From Catellatospora sichuanensis (lineage in GTDB: Bacteria; Actinomycetota; Actinomycetes; Mycobacteriales; Micromonosporaceae), in NCBI RefSeq assembly GCF_007483665.1, contig NZ_VIQO01000025.1, positions 124,001-188,000 of the forward strand: a DNA stretch of 64,000 nucleotides. Direction: 5' to 3'. The first letter of the stretch is position 1. Every line of letters begins with the position of its first letter. The notes under the pieces were generated by a model. The model was not told where the DNA came from, did not search any database, and was given only the letters and a program-made list of their open reading frames with translations. Positions 8,827-17,253 of this stretch are shown piece after piece. Made by a program: the position numbers and the translations under genes.

Positions 8827-9564
8827 TCACAGCAGGCGACTGCGGCCCCAGCCGCGGTTCATGCGCCAGGCGGCGTAGAGGCCCGCGGCGAACGCGACCA
8901 GCAGCAGGACACCGCTGCCACGCAGCACGGCCGCGGTGTCCCCGGCCGCCGCGCCGCCCAGCGCCTGCAGCGCCCAATAACCGGGGGACGCGGGCGCGAT
9001 CGTCTGCGCCCAGCCGGGCAGCAGGGACAGCGGCACCATCGCGCCGCCGAGCGTGGACAGCAGCAGCGCGCCGAGGTCGTTGACCGCGCCGAGCTCGCTG
9101 TGGCTGCGTACCGTCATCGCGGCCGCGGCCCCGAGCAGCAGCAGGGTGACCGCCCAGGCCAGGGCCGCCAGCGCGAGCAGGTCCGGGCGGGCGACCCGAA
9201 GGCCGAGCGCGACCACGCCGTACCCGAGCACCACCGCCTGCTGGGCCAGCAGCACCCCGCCGAGCGCGACCGCCTTGCCGGTCAGGATCTGCCACGGTGA
9301 CGCGGGGGTGGCCCGCAGCCGGTCCAGGGTGTGCCAGGAGCGTTCGGTGAGCAGCGAGCCGCCGACGATGGACAGCCCCAGCAGCGAGAACAGCACCAGC
9401 ATGCCGGTGACGGCATGGGTGGTGCCCTGGTCGCCGATGGCGGCGCGGTAGAGCGGCCGCAGCACGGTGATCATCACGAGCGGCATGCCGATGCGGCTGA
9501 TCACCGCCCCGGGCTCGGCCGCCAGCAGGGCCAGGTTGAGCCGGACGAGGGCGAGGCTACGCAT
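8827..9564 (-). CDS. ABC-2 type exporter permease
   Basis: 245 residues with six hydrophobic segments and the ABC-2 permease layout: an N-terminal helix, the conserved region GSLLTERSWHTLDRLRATPASPW (a coupling-helix-like element before TM3), and the MVPLSLLPGW motif in the C-terminal half. It overlaps the ATPase gene by 8 bp (its ATG lies inside the end of the ATPase gene), so the two are translated together. It probably forms the membrane part of a drug or lipid exporter of the DrrAB type, repressed by the divergent TetR gene. Confidence 0.88.
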   Translation of the reverse strand: MRSLALVRLNLALLAAEPGAVISRIGMPLVMITVLRPLYRAAIGDQGTTHAVTGMLVLFSLLGLSIVGGSLLTERSWHTLDRLRATPASPWQILTGKAVALGGVLLAQQAVVLGYGVVALGLRVARPDLLALAALAWAVTLLLLGAAAAMTVRSHSELGAVNDLGALLLSTLGGAMVPLSLLPGWAQTIAPASPGYWALQALGGAAAGDTAAVLRGSGVLLLVAFAAGLYAAWRMNRGWGRSRLL

Positions 9565-10261
9565 GATCGACCGCCAGGGCGTGATAGAGGTCGTCGAGGG
9601 TCTGGTGCCCGGCCCGCAGCTCGTCCTGGCTGCCCCGGGCGATGACCCGCCCGGCCCGGCAGACCGCGAGCGTGGCCCCGAGATCGGCCAGCTCGGGCAG
9701 GTAGTGGGTGGTGTAGAGCACGGCGGCGCCGTCCGCGGCGCGGGCCCGCAGCAGTTGCAGCAGTGCGGCGCGGGTGCCGGGGTCGGCGCCGGTGGTCGGC
9801 TCGTCGAGCAGCAGCAGCGCGGGCCGGTGCAGCATCGCGGTCGCGGCCTGGGCCCGTCGGCGCTGCCCGCCGGAGAGCAGGCCCACGGGCCGCCGGAGCA
9901 CGTCGGTGAGGCCGAGCGCCTGCGCGGTGTCGTCGATCGCCTGGCGCAGGCCGCGCCCGCGCAGCCCGGCGAGCGCGCCGAACAGGCGCAGGTTGTGCTC
10001 GACGGTGACGGACAGGTAGAGCGCGATCTCCTGCGGGGCGAGGCCGACGAGGTGGCGGGCGCGGGCCGGCGGCAGGCCGCCCACGGTGACGGCGCCTGCG
10101 TCCGGGCGGGTCAGGCCGGTGACGATCTCGACGAAGGTGCTCTTGCCCGCACCGTTGTGGCCGATCAGGCCGCAGATCTCGCCGGGCGCGACGGTGAGGT
10201 CGAAGCCGTCGAGGGCGGTGACCGGGCCGTACACCTTGCGCAGGCCGGACGCGTGCAGCAT
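9557..10261 (-). CDS. ABC transporter ATP-binding protein
   Basis: 234 residues. All nucleotide-binding motifs are present: Walker A GHNGAGKST (about residue 37), Q-loop LAPQEI, signature LSGGQRRRAQ, Walker B LLLLDEPTTGADP and H-loop YTTHYLPE. It is the DrrA/CcmA-like type paired with ABC-2 permeases. The ATG at 10261 is at the expected N-terminal position (MLHASGLRKVYGP); upstream in-frame sequence reads through the divergent TetR gene and is not coding on this strand. It overlaps the permease gene by 8 bp. Only 48 bp separate it from the TetR gene, and that spacer holds the operator. Confidence 0.93.
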   Translation of the reverse strand: MLHASGLRKVYGPVTALDGFDLTVAPGEICGLIGHNGAGKSTFVEIVTGLTRPDAGAVTVGGLPPARARHLVGLAPQEIALYLSVTVEHNLRLFGALAGLRGRGLRQAIDDTAQALGLTDVLRRPVGLLSGGQRRRAQAATAMLHRPALLLLDEPTTGADPGTRAALLQLLRARAADGAAVLYTTHYLPELADLGATLAVCRAGRVIARGSQDELRAGHQTLDDLYHALAVDHA

Positions 10262-10277
10262 GCCGCGCCTCCTTTGT

Positions 10278-10305
10278 GATCTACGCTGTATAGATCTACA
10301 CTGTA
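10278..10305. promoter_or_regulatory. Probable TetR operator: tandem 13-bp direct repeat
   Basis: Between the divergent ABC and TetR genes, GATCTACGCTGTA (10278-10290) and GATCTACACTGTA (10293-10305) differ at one base and repeat with a 15-bp period. The second copy contains the perfect palindrome CTACACTGTAG. The site ends 4 bp before the TetR start codon, so binding would block both genes. The repeat is seen directly; the binding protein is inferred. Confidence 0.75.
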
Positions 10306-10309
10306 GAAC

Positions 10310-10975
10310 ATGGCGGAGCAGGGTGTCGAGGCCCGGCGGCGGGAGATCCTGACCGCCGCGCTGGCGCTGGCCGACGAGCGCGGCCTCGACGCGCTGTCCA
10401 TGCGCGCGGTCGCGGCGCGGGTCGGGGTGACGCCGATGGCGCTGTATCCCCACGTCGGCAACAAGGACGCCCTGCTCGACGGCCTGGTCGACCTGCTGCT
10501 GGCCGAGCTGCTGCCCGCGGCGGGCACGGCCGGGCAGTGGCACGTCAGGCTGCGCGCCATCGCCCACGCGGGCCGCGCGCTGGCCCACCGGCACCGCACC
10601 ACGTACCTGCTGCTGCTGGCCCGCCCCGCGGTCACCCCCGACGCGGTGCGCCTGGTCGACGCGATCTACGGCGCGCTGCTCGACGCGGGCGTGCCAGAGG
10701 CGCAGGTGCCGCGCCTGGAGCGGCTCGTCTCCACATTCGTGCTCGGCTTCTCGCTCGGCGAGGTCGCCGGCCGTTTCCCACCCGCCGACCCGCGCCGGCA
10801 CGACCGGGCCGAGGCCGCGGGCGGCGCGGCGCCCGCGCATCAAGAACTTTCGGCGGTACTGGCGCAGCCGGCCGACTGGGACGCCGAGTTCGACGCCGGG
10901 CTCGACGACCTGATGCACGTCATCACGAGCCACGTCCCGCCGGCGGCGCCGGTTCACCGACAGTCCGGACGTTGA
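10310..10975 (+). CDS. TetR-family transcriptional regulator
   Basis: 221 residues. The N-terminal helix-turn-helix is clear: REILTAALALADERGLDALS, MRAVAARVGVTPMALYPHVGNKDALLDGL. The C-terminal part resembles the TetR_C ligand domain of the class that acts on drug exporters. The ATG at 10310 directly follows the tandem operator, so the mRNA is likely leaderless or nearly so. It is divergent from the ABC exporter pair and most likely represses that pair and itself, with an exported compound as inducer. Confidence 0.92.
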   Translation: MAEQGVEARRREILTAALALADERGLDALSMRAVAARVGVTPMALYPHVGNKDALLDGLVDLLLAELLPAAGTAGQWHVRLRAIAHAGRALAHRHRTTYLLLLARPAVTPDAVRLVDAIYGALLDAGVPEAQVPRLERLVSTFVLGFSLGEVAGRFPPADPRRHDRAEAAGGAAPAHQELSAVLAQPADWDAEFDAGLDDLMHVITSHVPPAAPVHRQSGR

Positions 10976-10998
10976 CGCGCCGGTCCAGCTCACACAGG

Positions 10999-11053
10999 GT
11001 TAAGAAGGTGCCCTTCCGCTACACATAGCGATGTGCAGGTGCCCTTCCTTTCG
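10999..11053 (-). repeat. Dispersed element family A, copy 1 (direct-arm type)
   Basis: Two motifs, AAGGTGCCCTT at 11005 and AGGTGCCCTT aligned to 11036, start 31 bp apart in the same orientation and flank the 20-bp core at 11016-11035, which holds CACATAGCGATGTG. The left flank is GTTAAG. It lies between the TetR gene and the helicase gene, and is the only copy placed just upstream of a long gene start (45 bp before GTG 11098). Confidence 0.85.
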
Positions 11054-11097
11054 GTGGGGCGCTTGGCGCAGGTGCGGGAGTCTGCCATCGTTGGGCC

Positions 11098-14000
11098 GTG
11101 ACCGTGTCCGAGAGCGCACCGCAGCTGCCGCAGCCGTCCCATGTCGCGCTCGCCACCAGGCGGTGGGCGGATGCGCTGGTGGACGACTCCGGGCGTAATC
11201 AACTGGCGTACTACCGCGATCTGCGGGCCGGCACGCTGCGGCTGGACACCGCGCGGCCGGAAGCGGTGACGATGCTGACGGCCGGGCGCACGGTGACGCT
11301 GCGTCAGCTGTTCCCCGACGACGTCGCGCACGCCGACGCGATGCGGCGCGCGCGCACCATCCGGACCCGGATGCGCACCCTCGCCGAGGAACGCGGCGTC
11401 GACGTCGGTTACCTGGCCAGCGGAATCGCCAGCTGGTGGGAGCCGGACCGCACGCCGCGCTCACCGGTGCTGCTGCACCGGCTGACCGTACGCACCACGT
11501 CGGCTGCCGAGACCGACTTCGCGCTCATCCTCGATCCGGAGCCGACGGTCAACCCGGTGCTGCTGTTCAAGCTGTTCAAGGAGCACCGGCTCGACATCGA
11601 TCCGGAGACGCTGCTCGACGCGCTGCCGGAGGGTCCCTACGATCCTGCGCCGCTGTTCGAGCAGCTGGCCAAGGCGGCGCAGGACGTGCGCGGCTTCACG
11701 GTCAGCCCGGAGCTGCTGGTGGGCACATTCCTCTACGAGAAGCTGCCCATGGTCGCCGACATCACCGAGCACGGCGAGCTGCTGGAGAGCAGTGAGGTCA
11801 TCGCCGCACTGGCGGGCGACCCGCGGGCGTTGAGCGAGCTGTACGCCACCGCGCCGGTCGAACCCGACGCGCCGGACCGGCTGGCCCCGGCCGACGAGTT
11901 CCTGGTGCTGGACGCCGACTCGTCGCAGAGCTACGCGGTCAACGCCGCGGTGGCCGGGCACCACCTGGTGGTCAAGGGTCCGCCGGGGACCGGCAAGAGC
12001 CAGACCATCGCCAACATGATCATGGCGTTGGCGGCACGCGGGCGCACGGCGCTGTTCGTCGCGGAGAAACGGGCCGCCATCGACGCGGTGCTGGACCGGC
12101 TGAACCAGGTCGGCCTCGACGACCTCGTGCAGAACCTGCACGGCGACCAGCAGAGCCGCCGCGAGCTGGCGCGGGCCCTGGACTCGCGGCTGCAGCGGGC
12201 GCGCCACGAGACCCGGCCGACCACCGAGGACACCGACCGCAGCCTGGTCGACGCGCGCACCGCACTGTCGGCCCACCACGCCGCGCTGCACACCCGGCAC
12301 GACCCGTGGGGCCTGTCCATGTTCGAGCTGCAGTCGCGGCTGCTGGGCATCAGCCCTGCGGACATGACCCCGCAGCGCTGGTCCGGTGACGACCTGGCCC
12401 GCCTCGACGCGCCGACCGCCGCGCGGCTGCGCGCCGCGGTGACGGAGCTGGCGCAGCTGGGCGCGTTCGACCCGGAGCCCGGCCCGGGGCCGTGGGTCCG
12501 CTCGACGATCCCCGACCGCGCCGCCGCGCAGCTGGCGTACGCGCTGGCCGGGCAGGCCGCGACCACGCTGGCCCCGGCCCGGCAGCAGCTCGCCGCGCTG
12601 GCCTCGCACCTGGGCCTGTCCGTGCCGGGCACCTTGTCTTCGGCGCAGAAGATGGCCGCGCTGCTGTCCGAGGTGGACGTGACGCTGCGGCGGCTGCGGC
12701 CGCAGGCGTACACCGCCGACCTCGGCGCCTGGGCCACCGCGTCCGCGACCGGCCCCGAGCGCGCCGGCATGGGCTTCTGGCAGCGCCGCAAGGTGCTCAA
12801 GCAGATCCGGGCACACTGGATCGCGCCGGGCCGGCCGAGCACCGCCGAGCTGCACGAGGCCGCCGTCGCCGCGGCCGACGAGCTGGCCCGCTGGCGCGTG
12901 GTGAGCCGCGACGGGCAGCCGCCGCGCACCAGCCCGTCGGCCGCCGCCGCGCTGGCCGTGTTCGCCGAGTTCACCGGGGCGCTCGAGTCGCTGCGCGGCT
13001 ACGTGCCGATCGACAACGACGACCTGACGCTGCTGCAACCCGAACTGGACCGGCTCGCCGGCGACCAGGCCGACCTGCTGCGCACCGCGCGCCGCAACGA
13101 GCTGGCCGCGGGGCTGGTCGAGTGGCGGGCCCGGCGGCTGCTGGACGAGCTGGCGGTCCGCGGCGTGGGCGGCGACACCGCCCGGGCCGGGGCCGCGTTC
13201 GACCACGCGTGGCTCAGTTCGGTGCTGGAGCACGTGCGTTTCACCGACGAGCACCTGTCGACGTTCCACGGCGCGGCCCTGCACGCGGCGGTGACCGAGT
13301 TCCACACCGCCGACGCCGCGCACATCACCGCGGCCGCGCAGCGGGTGCGGCACCTGGCCGCCCGCAACCTGATGGCGGTGCTGGACGAGTTTCCCGAGCA
13401 GCAGCAGCTGGTCCGCCGGGAGGCCGCGAAGAAGGCCCGGCACCTGCCGGTACGTCGGCTGTTCGAGCAGGCGCCGGACGCGCTCACCGCGCTCAAGCCG
13501 TGCTGGGCGATGAGCCCGCTGCTGGTCAGCCAGGTGCTGCCGGCCCGGGTGCTGTTCGACGTGGTCATCTTCGACGAGGCCAGCCAGGTCGAGCCGGTCG
13601 ACGGCGTGCCCGCCATCATGCGCGGCCGCCAGGTCGTGGTGGCCGGTGACGAGCACCAGCTGCCGCCGACCAACTTCTTCCAGCGCGCCGACGGCGACGC
13701 CGACACTCCCGACGACGGCACCGCGCTCGGCGACGACGTCGAGTCGCTGCTGCAGGCGTTCGCGCACACCCTGCCGCTGCCGCAGGTGCGGCACCTGGCC
13801 TGGCACTACCGCAGCCGCGACGAGCGGCTCATCGCGTTCTCCGACCGGCACGTGTACAGCCCGAACGGCAACGCGCTGACCACGTTCCCGGGCGCGGACG
13901 CCGGCGACTGCATCAGCCACGTGCTGGTCACCGGCGAGGCCGACCCGGATGCGTCGGGCGAGAGCGGCAACGCCGAGGTGCGCCGGGTGGTGGAGCTGAT

Positions 14001-15084
14001 CCTCGCGCACGCCGCGCAGCGCCCCGCCGAGTCGCTCGGCGTCATCACCATGGGCATCACCCACGCCGAGCGGGTCGACGCCGCGCTGCGCCGGGCGCTG
14101 GCCACCCGGCCGGAGCTGGAGCCGTACTTCTCCGAGCACGGGCACGAGCCGTTCTTCGTCAAGAACATCGAGCGGGTGCAGGGCGACGAGCGCGACGCGG
14201 TGATCCTGACCGTCGGCTACCCGAAGGGTTTGGACGGGCGGATGCTCTACCGCTTCGGGCCGCTGAACACCAAGGGCGGCCACCGGCGGCTCAACGTGGC
14301 GATCACCCGCGCCCGCCGCCGGATGACCGTGGTCAGCTCGTTCACCCACCTGGACATGGACCCGCAGCGGCTGCGGGCCGAGGGCGCGGTGATGCTGCGC
14401 GACTTCCTGGCGTACGCCTCCTCCGGCGGCCGCCGCGAGACCCTGGCCACGGTCACCGCCCCGGCGCTGAACCCGTTCGAGGCCGACGTGCTGGCCAAGC
14501 TCACCGCGGCGGGCATCCCGCTGGTGGTGCAGCACGGCGTCGGCGGGCACCGCATCGATTTCGCCGCCACCCACCCGGACGATCCGGAGCGGCTGGTGCT
14601 GGCGATCGAGGCCGACGGGGCGTCGTACCACGCCTCGCCGACCGTGCGCGACCGCGACCGGTTGCGCCAGCAGCACCTGGAGCGGCTGGGCTGGCGCTTC
14701 CACCGAATCTGGTCCACGGACTGGATGCGCCAGCGCGAGGTCGAGATCGCCAAGGCGCGGGCCGTGTACGACCTCGCGGTGTCGGAGTCGGCCGGGCTGC
14801 CGATGGACTCCGTGGCCGAGGGCGTCACCCTGCGGCTGCCGTCGGCGACCCCGCGCAGCCTGCCCAGACCCGAGCTGCCATCGGCGACGCAGATCACCGA
14901 GGTGCCGCGGCAGACGCTGGCGGACCTGATCCGCTGGATCGAGAGCGACGGCCTCAACCGCACCGAGGACGAGGTCGTCGCCGAGGCCACCACGGCACTG
15001 GGCTTCGCCCGCCGCGGGCCGCGCATCACCGAGACGCTGCGCCAGGTCCGCAGGGAGACGATCGGCGGCAGCGCTACTTCTTGA
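11098..15084 (+). CDS. DUF4011-type SF1 helicase with C-terminal restriction-nuclease-like domain (Hhe-like)
   Basis: 1328 residues. The N-terminus, RRWADALVDDSGRNQLAYYR, matches DUF4011. A superfamily 1 helicase follows: Walker A VKGPPGTGKSQT near residue 295, DEASQ near 823, GDEHQLPPTNFF near 847, RVQGDERDAVIL near 1022 and the arginine motif NVAITRARRRM near 1065. A very long insertion of about 500 residues separates Walker A and B. After it, residues about 1150-1230 (HRIDFA, LAIEADGASYH, RDRDRLRQQHLERLGWRFHRIWSTDW) form a Vsr/MTES_1575-type PD-(D/E)xK nuclease domain. DUF4011-helicase-Vsr proteins have been reported as stand-alone anti-phage genes (Hhe). The GTG at 11098 starts a Met-Thr-Val N-terminus. 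Defence function here is inferred from architecture only. The 3' end overlaps the convergent NUDIX gene by 11 bp. Confidence 0.88.
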   Translation: MTVSESAPQLPQPSHVALATRRWADALVDDSGRNQLAYYRDLRAGTLRLDTARPEAVTMLTAGRTVTLRQLFPDDVAHADAMRRARTIRTRMRTLAEERGVDVGYLASGIASWWEPDRTPRSPVLLHRLTVRTTSAAETDFALILDPEPTVNPVLLFKLFKEHRLDIDPETLLDALPEGPYDPAPLFEQLAKAAQDVRGFTVSPELLVGTFLYEKLPMVADITEHGELLESSEVIAALAGDPRALSELYATAPVEPDAPDRLAPADEFLVLDADSSQSYAVNAAVAGHHLVVKGPPGTGKSQTIANMIMALAARGRTALFVAEKRAAIDAVLDRLNQVGLDDLVQNLHGDQQSRRELARALDSRLQRARHETRPTTEDTDRSLVDARTALSAHHAALHTRHDPWGLSMFELQSRLLGISPADMTPQRWSGDDLARLDAPTAARLRAAVTELAQLGAFDPEPGPGPWVRSTIPDRAAAQLAYALAGQAATTLAPARQQLAALASHLGLSVPGTLSSAQKMAALLSEVDVTLRRLRPQAYTADLGAWATASATGPERAGMGFWQRRKVLKQIRAHWIAPGRPSTAELHEAAVAAADELARWRVVSRDGQPPRTSPSAAAALAVFAEFTGALESLRGYVPIDNDDLTLLQPELDRLAGDQADLLRTARRNELAAGLVEWRARRLLDELAVRGVGGDTARAGAAFDHAWLSSVLEHVRFTDEHLSTFHGAALHAAVTEFHTADAAHITAAAQRVRHLAARNLMAVLDEFPEQQQLVRREAAKKARHLPVRRLFEQAPDALTALKPCWAMSPLLVSQVLPARVLFDVVIFDEASQVEPVDGVPAIMRGRQVVVAGDEHQLPPTNFFQRADGDADTPDDGTALGDDVESLLQAFAHTLPLPQVRHLAWHYRSRDERLIAFSDRHVYSPNGNALTTFPGADAGDCISHVLVTGEADPDASGESGNAEVRRVVELILAHAAQRPAESLGVITMGITHAERVDAALRRALATRPELEPYFSEHGHEPFFVKNIERVQGDERDAVILTVGYPKGLDGRMLYRFGPLNTKGGHRRLNVAITRARRRMTVVSSFTHLDMDPQRLRAEGAVMLRDFLAYASSGGRRETLATVTAPALNPFEADVLAKLTAAGIPLVVQHGVGGHRIDFAATHPDDPERLVLAIEADGASYHASPTVRDRDRLRQQHLERLGWRFHRIWSTDWMRQREVEIAKARAVYDLAVSESAGLPMDSVAEGVTLRLPSATPRSLPRPELPSATQITEVPRQTLADLIRWIESDGLNRTEDEVVAEATTALGFARRGPRITETLRQVRRETIGGSATS

Positions 15085-15538
15085 CGGCGCTGCGCAGCAC
15101 GTCGCGCATCGCGTCCAGCATGGGGATCTGGTCCAGTTCGGACGCCGAATGCCAGCTGGGCTCCACCATGATGCCATCGGGCTGAGGACGCAGATCACCG
15201 CCGAGCACGGTCACCCCGTAGAGCATGAACACGCCGTGGAAGTCGATGCCGCCGGTCAGCTGCCGGTGGTCCGAACCGACCTCCAGCAGCGCGTCGACCC
15301 GGACCTCCAGGCCGGTGGTCTCGGCGAACTCGCGCACCACCGTCTCCGCCGGGTGCTCGCCGTGCTCGATGGTGCCGCCGGGCGGCATCCACTTGCCCAG
15401 GTCCCCGTGGGCGCTGCGGCCGATCTGCACGAGCAGCACGGTGTCGCCCTCGCGCGCCAACCCGTACGCCGAGACCCGCTGCCACTGCCTGACCATCGTC
15501 ACGAAGAGAAAGCCTGCCACGTTCTCGCGCGGTCGCAC
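15074..15538 (-). CDS. NUDIX hydrolase
   Basis: 154 residues from GTG 15538; ATG 15496 (MVRQWQRVSAYG) would remove 14 and better fits the NUDIX N-terminal strand. The box is GGTIEHGEHPAETVVREFAETTGL: the pattern GX5EX7RE is intact, but the final catalytic pair reads REFAET rather than REUXEE, so one glutamate is replaced by threonine. That may weaken or alter metal binding. The gene is convergent with the helicase and overlaps its end. Confidence 0.82.
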   Translation of the reverse strand: MRPRENVAGFLFVTMVRQWQRVSAYGLAREGDTVLLVQIGRSAHGDLGKWMPPGGTIEHGEHPAETVVREFAETTGLEVRVDALLEVGSDHRQLTGGIDFHGVFMLYGVTVLGGDLRPQPDGIMVEPSWHSASELDQIPMLDAMRDVLRSAVKK

Positions 15539-15822
15539 AGATGGTCGAACCGCTGATTCGCCACTCAGAGCGCTTGTTCCTGCTCACACCTGCCAGAATT
15601 CGGCCGAGCGCGACACCCCGGCGACGGCGGGCCGGCGGGCCGGCCGGCGTGATGGTCGGTGACCCGCGCAGCTTCGGCCTGGACTCCCCCGCTTCGCGTG
15701 CCCCGCGGGTGGACGCGCTGCGAACAGCAGGTTGACCGCGCGAAATTCACCGGTTCGGCGGAGGCGAAGTCGGCCTTTCGACGAAACCGCAATGACATAT
15801 GCCGCGGCCTATGCTCGCGGGC

Positions 15823-16170
15823 ATGGCACGTGACCCCGACTTCGACCCCTGCGCACTGGTCGAGCACGACTCCGGTGAGTTCAGCCTGACCTTCGACGAC
15901 TTCGACGACTACGTGGACATCTTCGACGAGCAGGGCTGGCTCGGCAACGGCTACGCCTGGGAGGGCGTGGTGCAGGTGCTGCTGTCCGAGCGCTCGCCGG
16001 AGGTGCTCGACCAGGTCGAGTTCGACTCCGAGGCCGACCTGTTCTCCGTACGCGCTGCCGAGACCGAACCGCTGCAGGAGGTGGCCGCCGCCATCCGCGA
16101 CGCGGTCGTCGACCTCGACGTGCTGGCCGACGCCATCACCCGCGCCGAGGAACAGGGCCTGCTCGACTGA
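15823..16170 (+). CDS. Imm51-family immunity protein, orphan
   Basis: 115 residues, acidic. It matches Imm51 proteins of polymorphic-toxin systems: CALVEHDSGEFSLTFDDFDD, IFDEQGWLGNGYAWEGVVQVLL, then VEFDSEADLFSVRA. ATG 15823 is preferred; 15799 and 15811 are in-frame alternatives. There is no toxin gene on either side. The 284-bp gap upstream (15539-15822) shows no ORF or repeat that I recognise. Orphan immunity genes are common protections against toxins of related strains. Function is inferred from family resemblance, and I have not been able to run a profile search. Confidence 0.7.
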   Translation: MARDPDFDPCALVEHDSGEFSLTFDDFDDYVDIFDEQGWLGNGYAWEGVVQVLLSERSPEVLDQVEFDSEADLFSVRAAETEPLQEVAAAIRDAVVDLDVLADAITRAEEQGLLD

Positions 16171-16212
16171 TATCGGATGCTGCGGCCGGACCTTTCGGTT
16201 AGGTTCCGGCCC

Positions 16213-17253
16213 ATGGCCGACATGACTTACCCGCCCAAACCCCGCCCCGGCGATCGCATCGCGATCCTGTCCCCCAGCGCTGGGCTGCCCGCGGTCTTCC
16301 CGGACGTGTACGACCTGGGCCTGTCCCGGCTGCGAGATGAGTTCGGGCTGGTCCCGGTGGAGTTCCCGACCACCCGCGCGGCGGCCGCCGCGCCGCACGA
16401 ACGGGCCCGCGACATCACCGCGGCCTTCGCCGACCCGTCGATCGCCGCGGTCATGGCCAGCATCGGCGGCGACGACCAGATCACCGTGCTGCGCCACCTC
16501 GACGACGACGTGATCCGGGCGGACCCGAAGCCGTTCTTCGGCTTCTCCGACAACACCAACCTGCTCAATCACCTGTTCGGCCTCGGCATCGTGGCGTATC
16601 ACGGCGGTGCCGTGATGACCTCGCTGGCCCGCGGCGGCGGGATGCACCCGCTGTCCGCGAGCAGCCTGCGCGCGGCCCTGTTCACCTCCGGCTGGCACGA
16701 GCTGACCGCATCGGCCGACCACGGCGACGAACCGAACGACTGGGCGGACGCCTCGCTGCGCGGCGTGCCGCCGCGGATGTGGCCGGTCGACGGCTGGACC
16801 TGGGAGGGACCACAGCGTGTCGTGGAGGGCCCGCTGTGGGGCGGCTGCCTGGAGATCCTGTCCTGGCTGTCGCAGGCGGGCTTCGTCGCGCCGCCGGAGC
16901 GCTTCGACGGGCACGTGCTGGTCGTGGAGACCTCGGAGGAGATGCCGAGCGCCGACGAGGTCTTCCGGACGCTGCGCAACATGGGCGAGCGCGACATGCT
17001 GGGACGCTTCGCGGCCGTGCTGGTCGGACGGCCCATGGCCTGGAACTTCGAGCGGCGTCCCACGGCCGAGCAGAAGGCGGCGTACCGGGCCGAGCAGCTC
17101 GACGCGGTCCGGCAGGCCGTGGCCGCGTACGCCCCCGACGCGGTGCTCGTCCTGGACCTGGACATCGGCCACACCGACCCGCAGCTGATCCTGCCGATCG
17201 GCGGCGACGTCCGGGTCGACGCGGTCGAGCGGCGGATCAGCGTGCGCTACTGA
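16213..17253 (+). CDS. S66-family LD-carboxypeptidase / MccF-like peptidase
   Basis: 346 residues, the usual length. The fold is seen in RPGDRIAILSPSAGLP at the N-terminus, the nucleophile elbow FFGFSDNTNL (Ser near residue 114), YHGGAVM, the glutamate region VLVVETSEEMPS (near 240) and the histidine in LDIGHTDPQ (near 320), giving a Ser-Glu-His triad. Family members trim murein tetrapeptides in peptidoglycan recycling or cleave microcin C-like antibiotics for self-protection; the two cannot be separated here. It starts 42 bp after the Imm51 gene, in the same direction, so both may be protective genes on one transcript (inference). Confidence 0.88.
   Translation: MADMTYPPKPRPGDRIAILSPSAGLPAVFPDVYDLGLSRLRDEFGLVPVEFPTTRAAAAAPHERARDITAAFADPSIAAVMASIGGDDQITVLRHLDDDVIRADPKPFFGFSDNTNLLNHLFGLGIVAYHGGAVMTSLARGGGMHPLSASSLRAALFTSGWHELTASADHGDEPNDWADASLRGVPPRMWPVDGWTWEGPQRVVEGPLWGGCLEILSWLSQAGFVAPPERFDGHVLVVETSEEMPSADEVFRTLRNMGERDMLGRFAAVLVGRPMAWNFERRPTAEQKAAYRAEQLDAVRQAVAAYAPDAVLVLDLDIGHTDPQLILPIGGDVRVDAVERRISVRY

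Noticed and set aside
9557-10993. Extended 478-residue start for the ABC ATPase
   Set aside because: The extra 243 residues overlap the TetR gene on the opposite strand and lack any recognisable domain; ATG 10261 begins the ATPase fold.
11461-15198. 1245-residue open frame on the minus strand across the helicase gene
   Set aside because: It is the antisense shadow of the plus-strand helicase: composition is Arg/Gln/His/Val-rich without domain motifs, while the plus strand carries clear helicase motifs.
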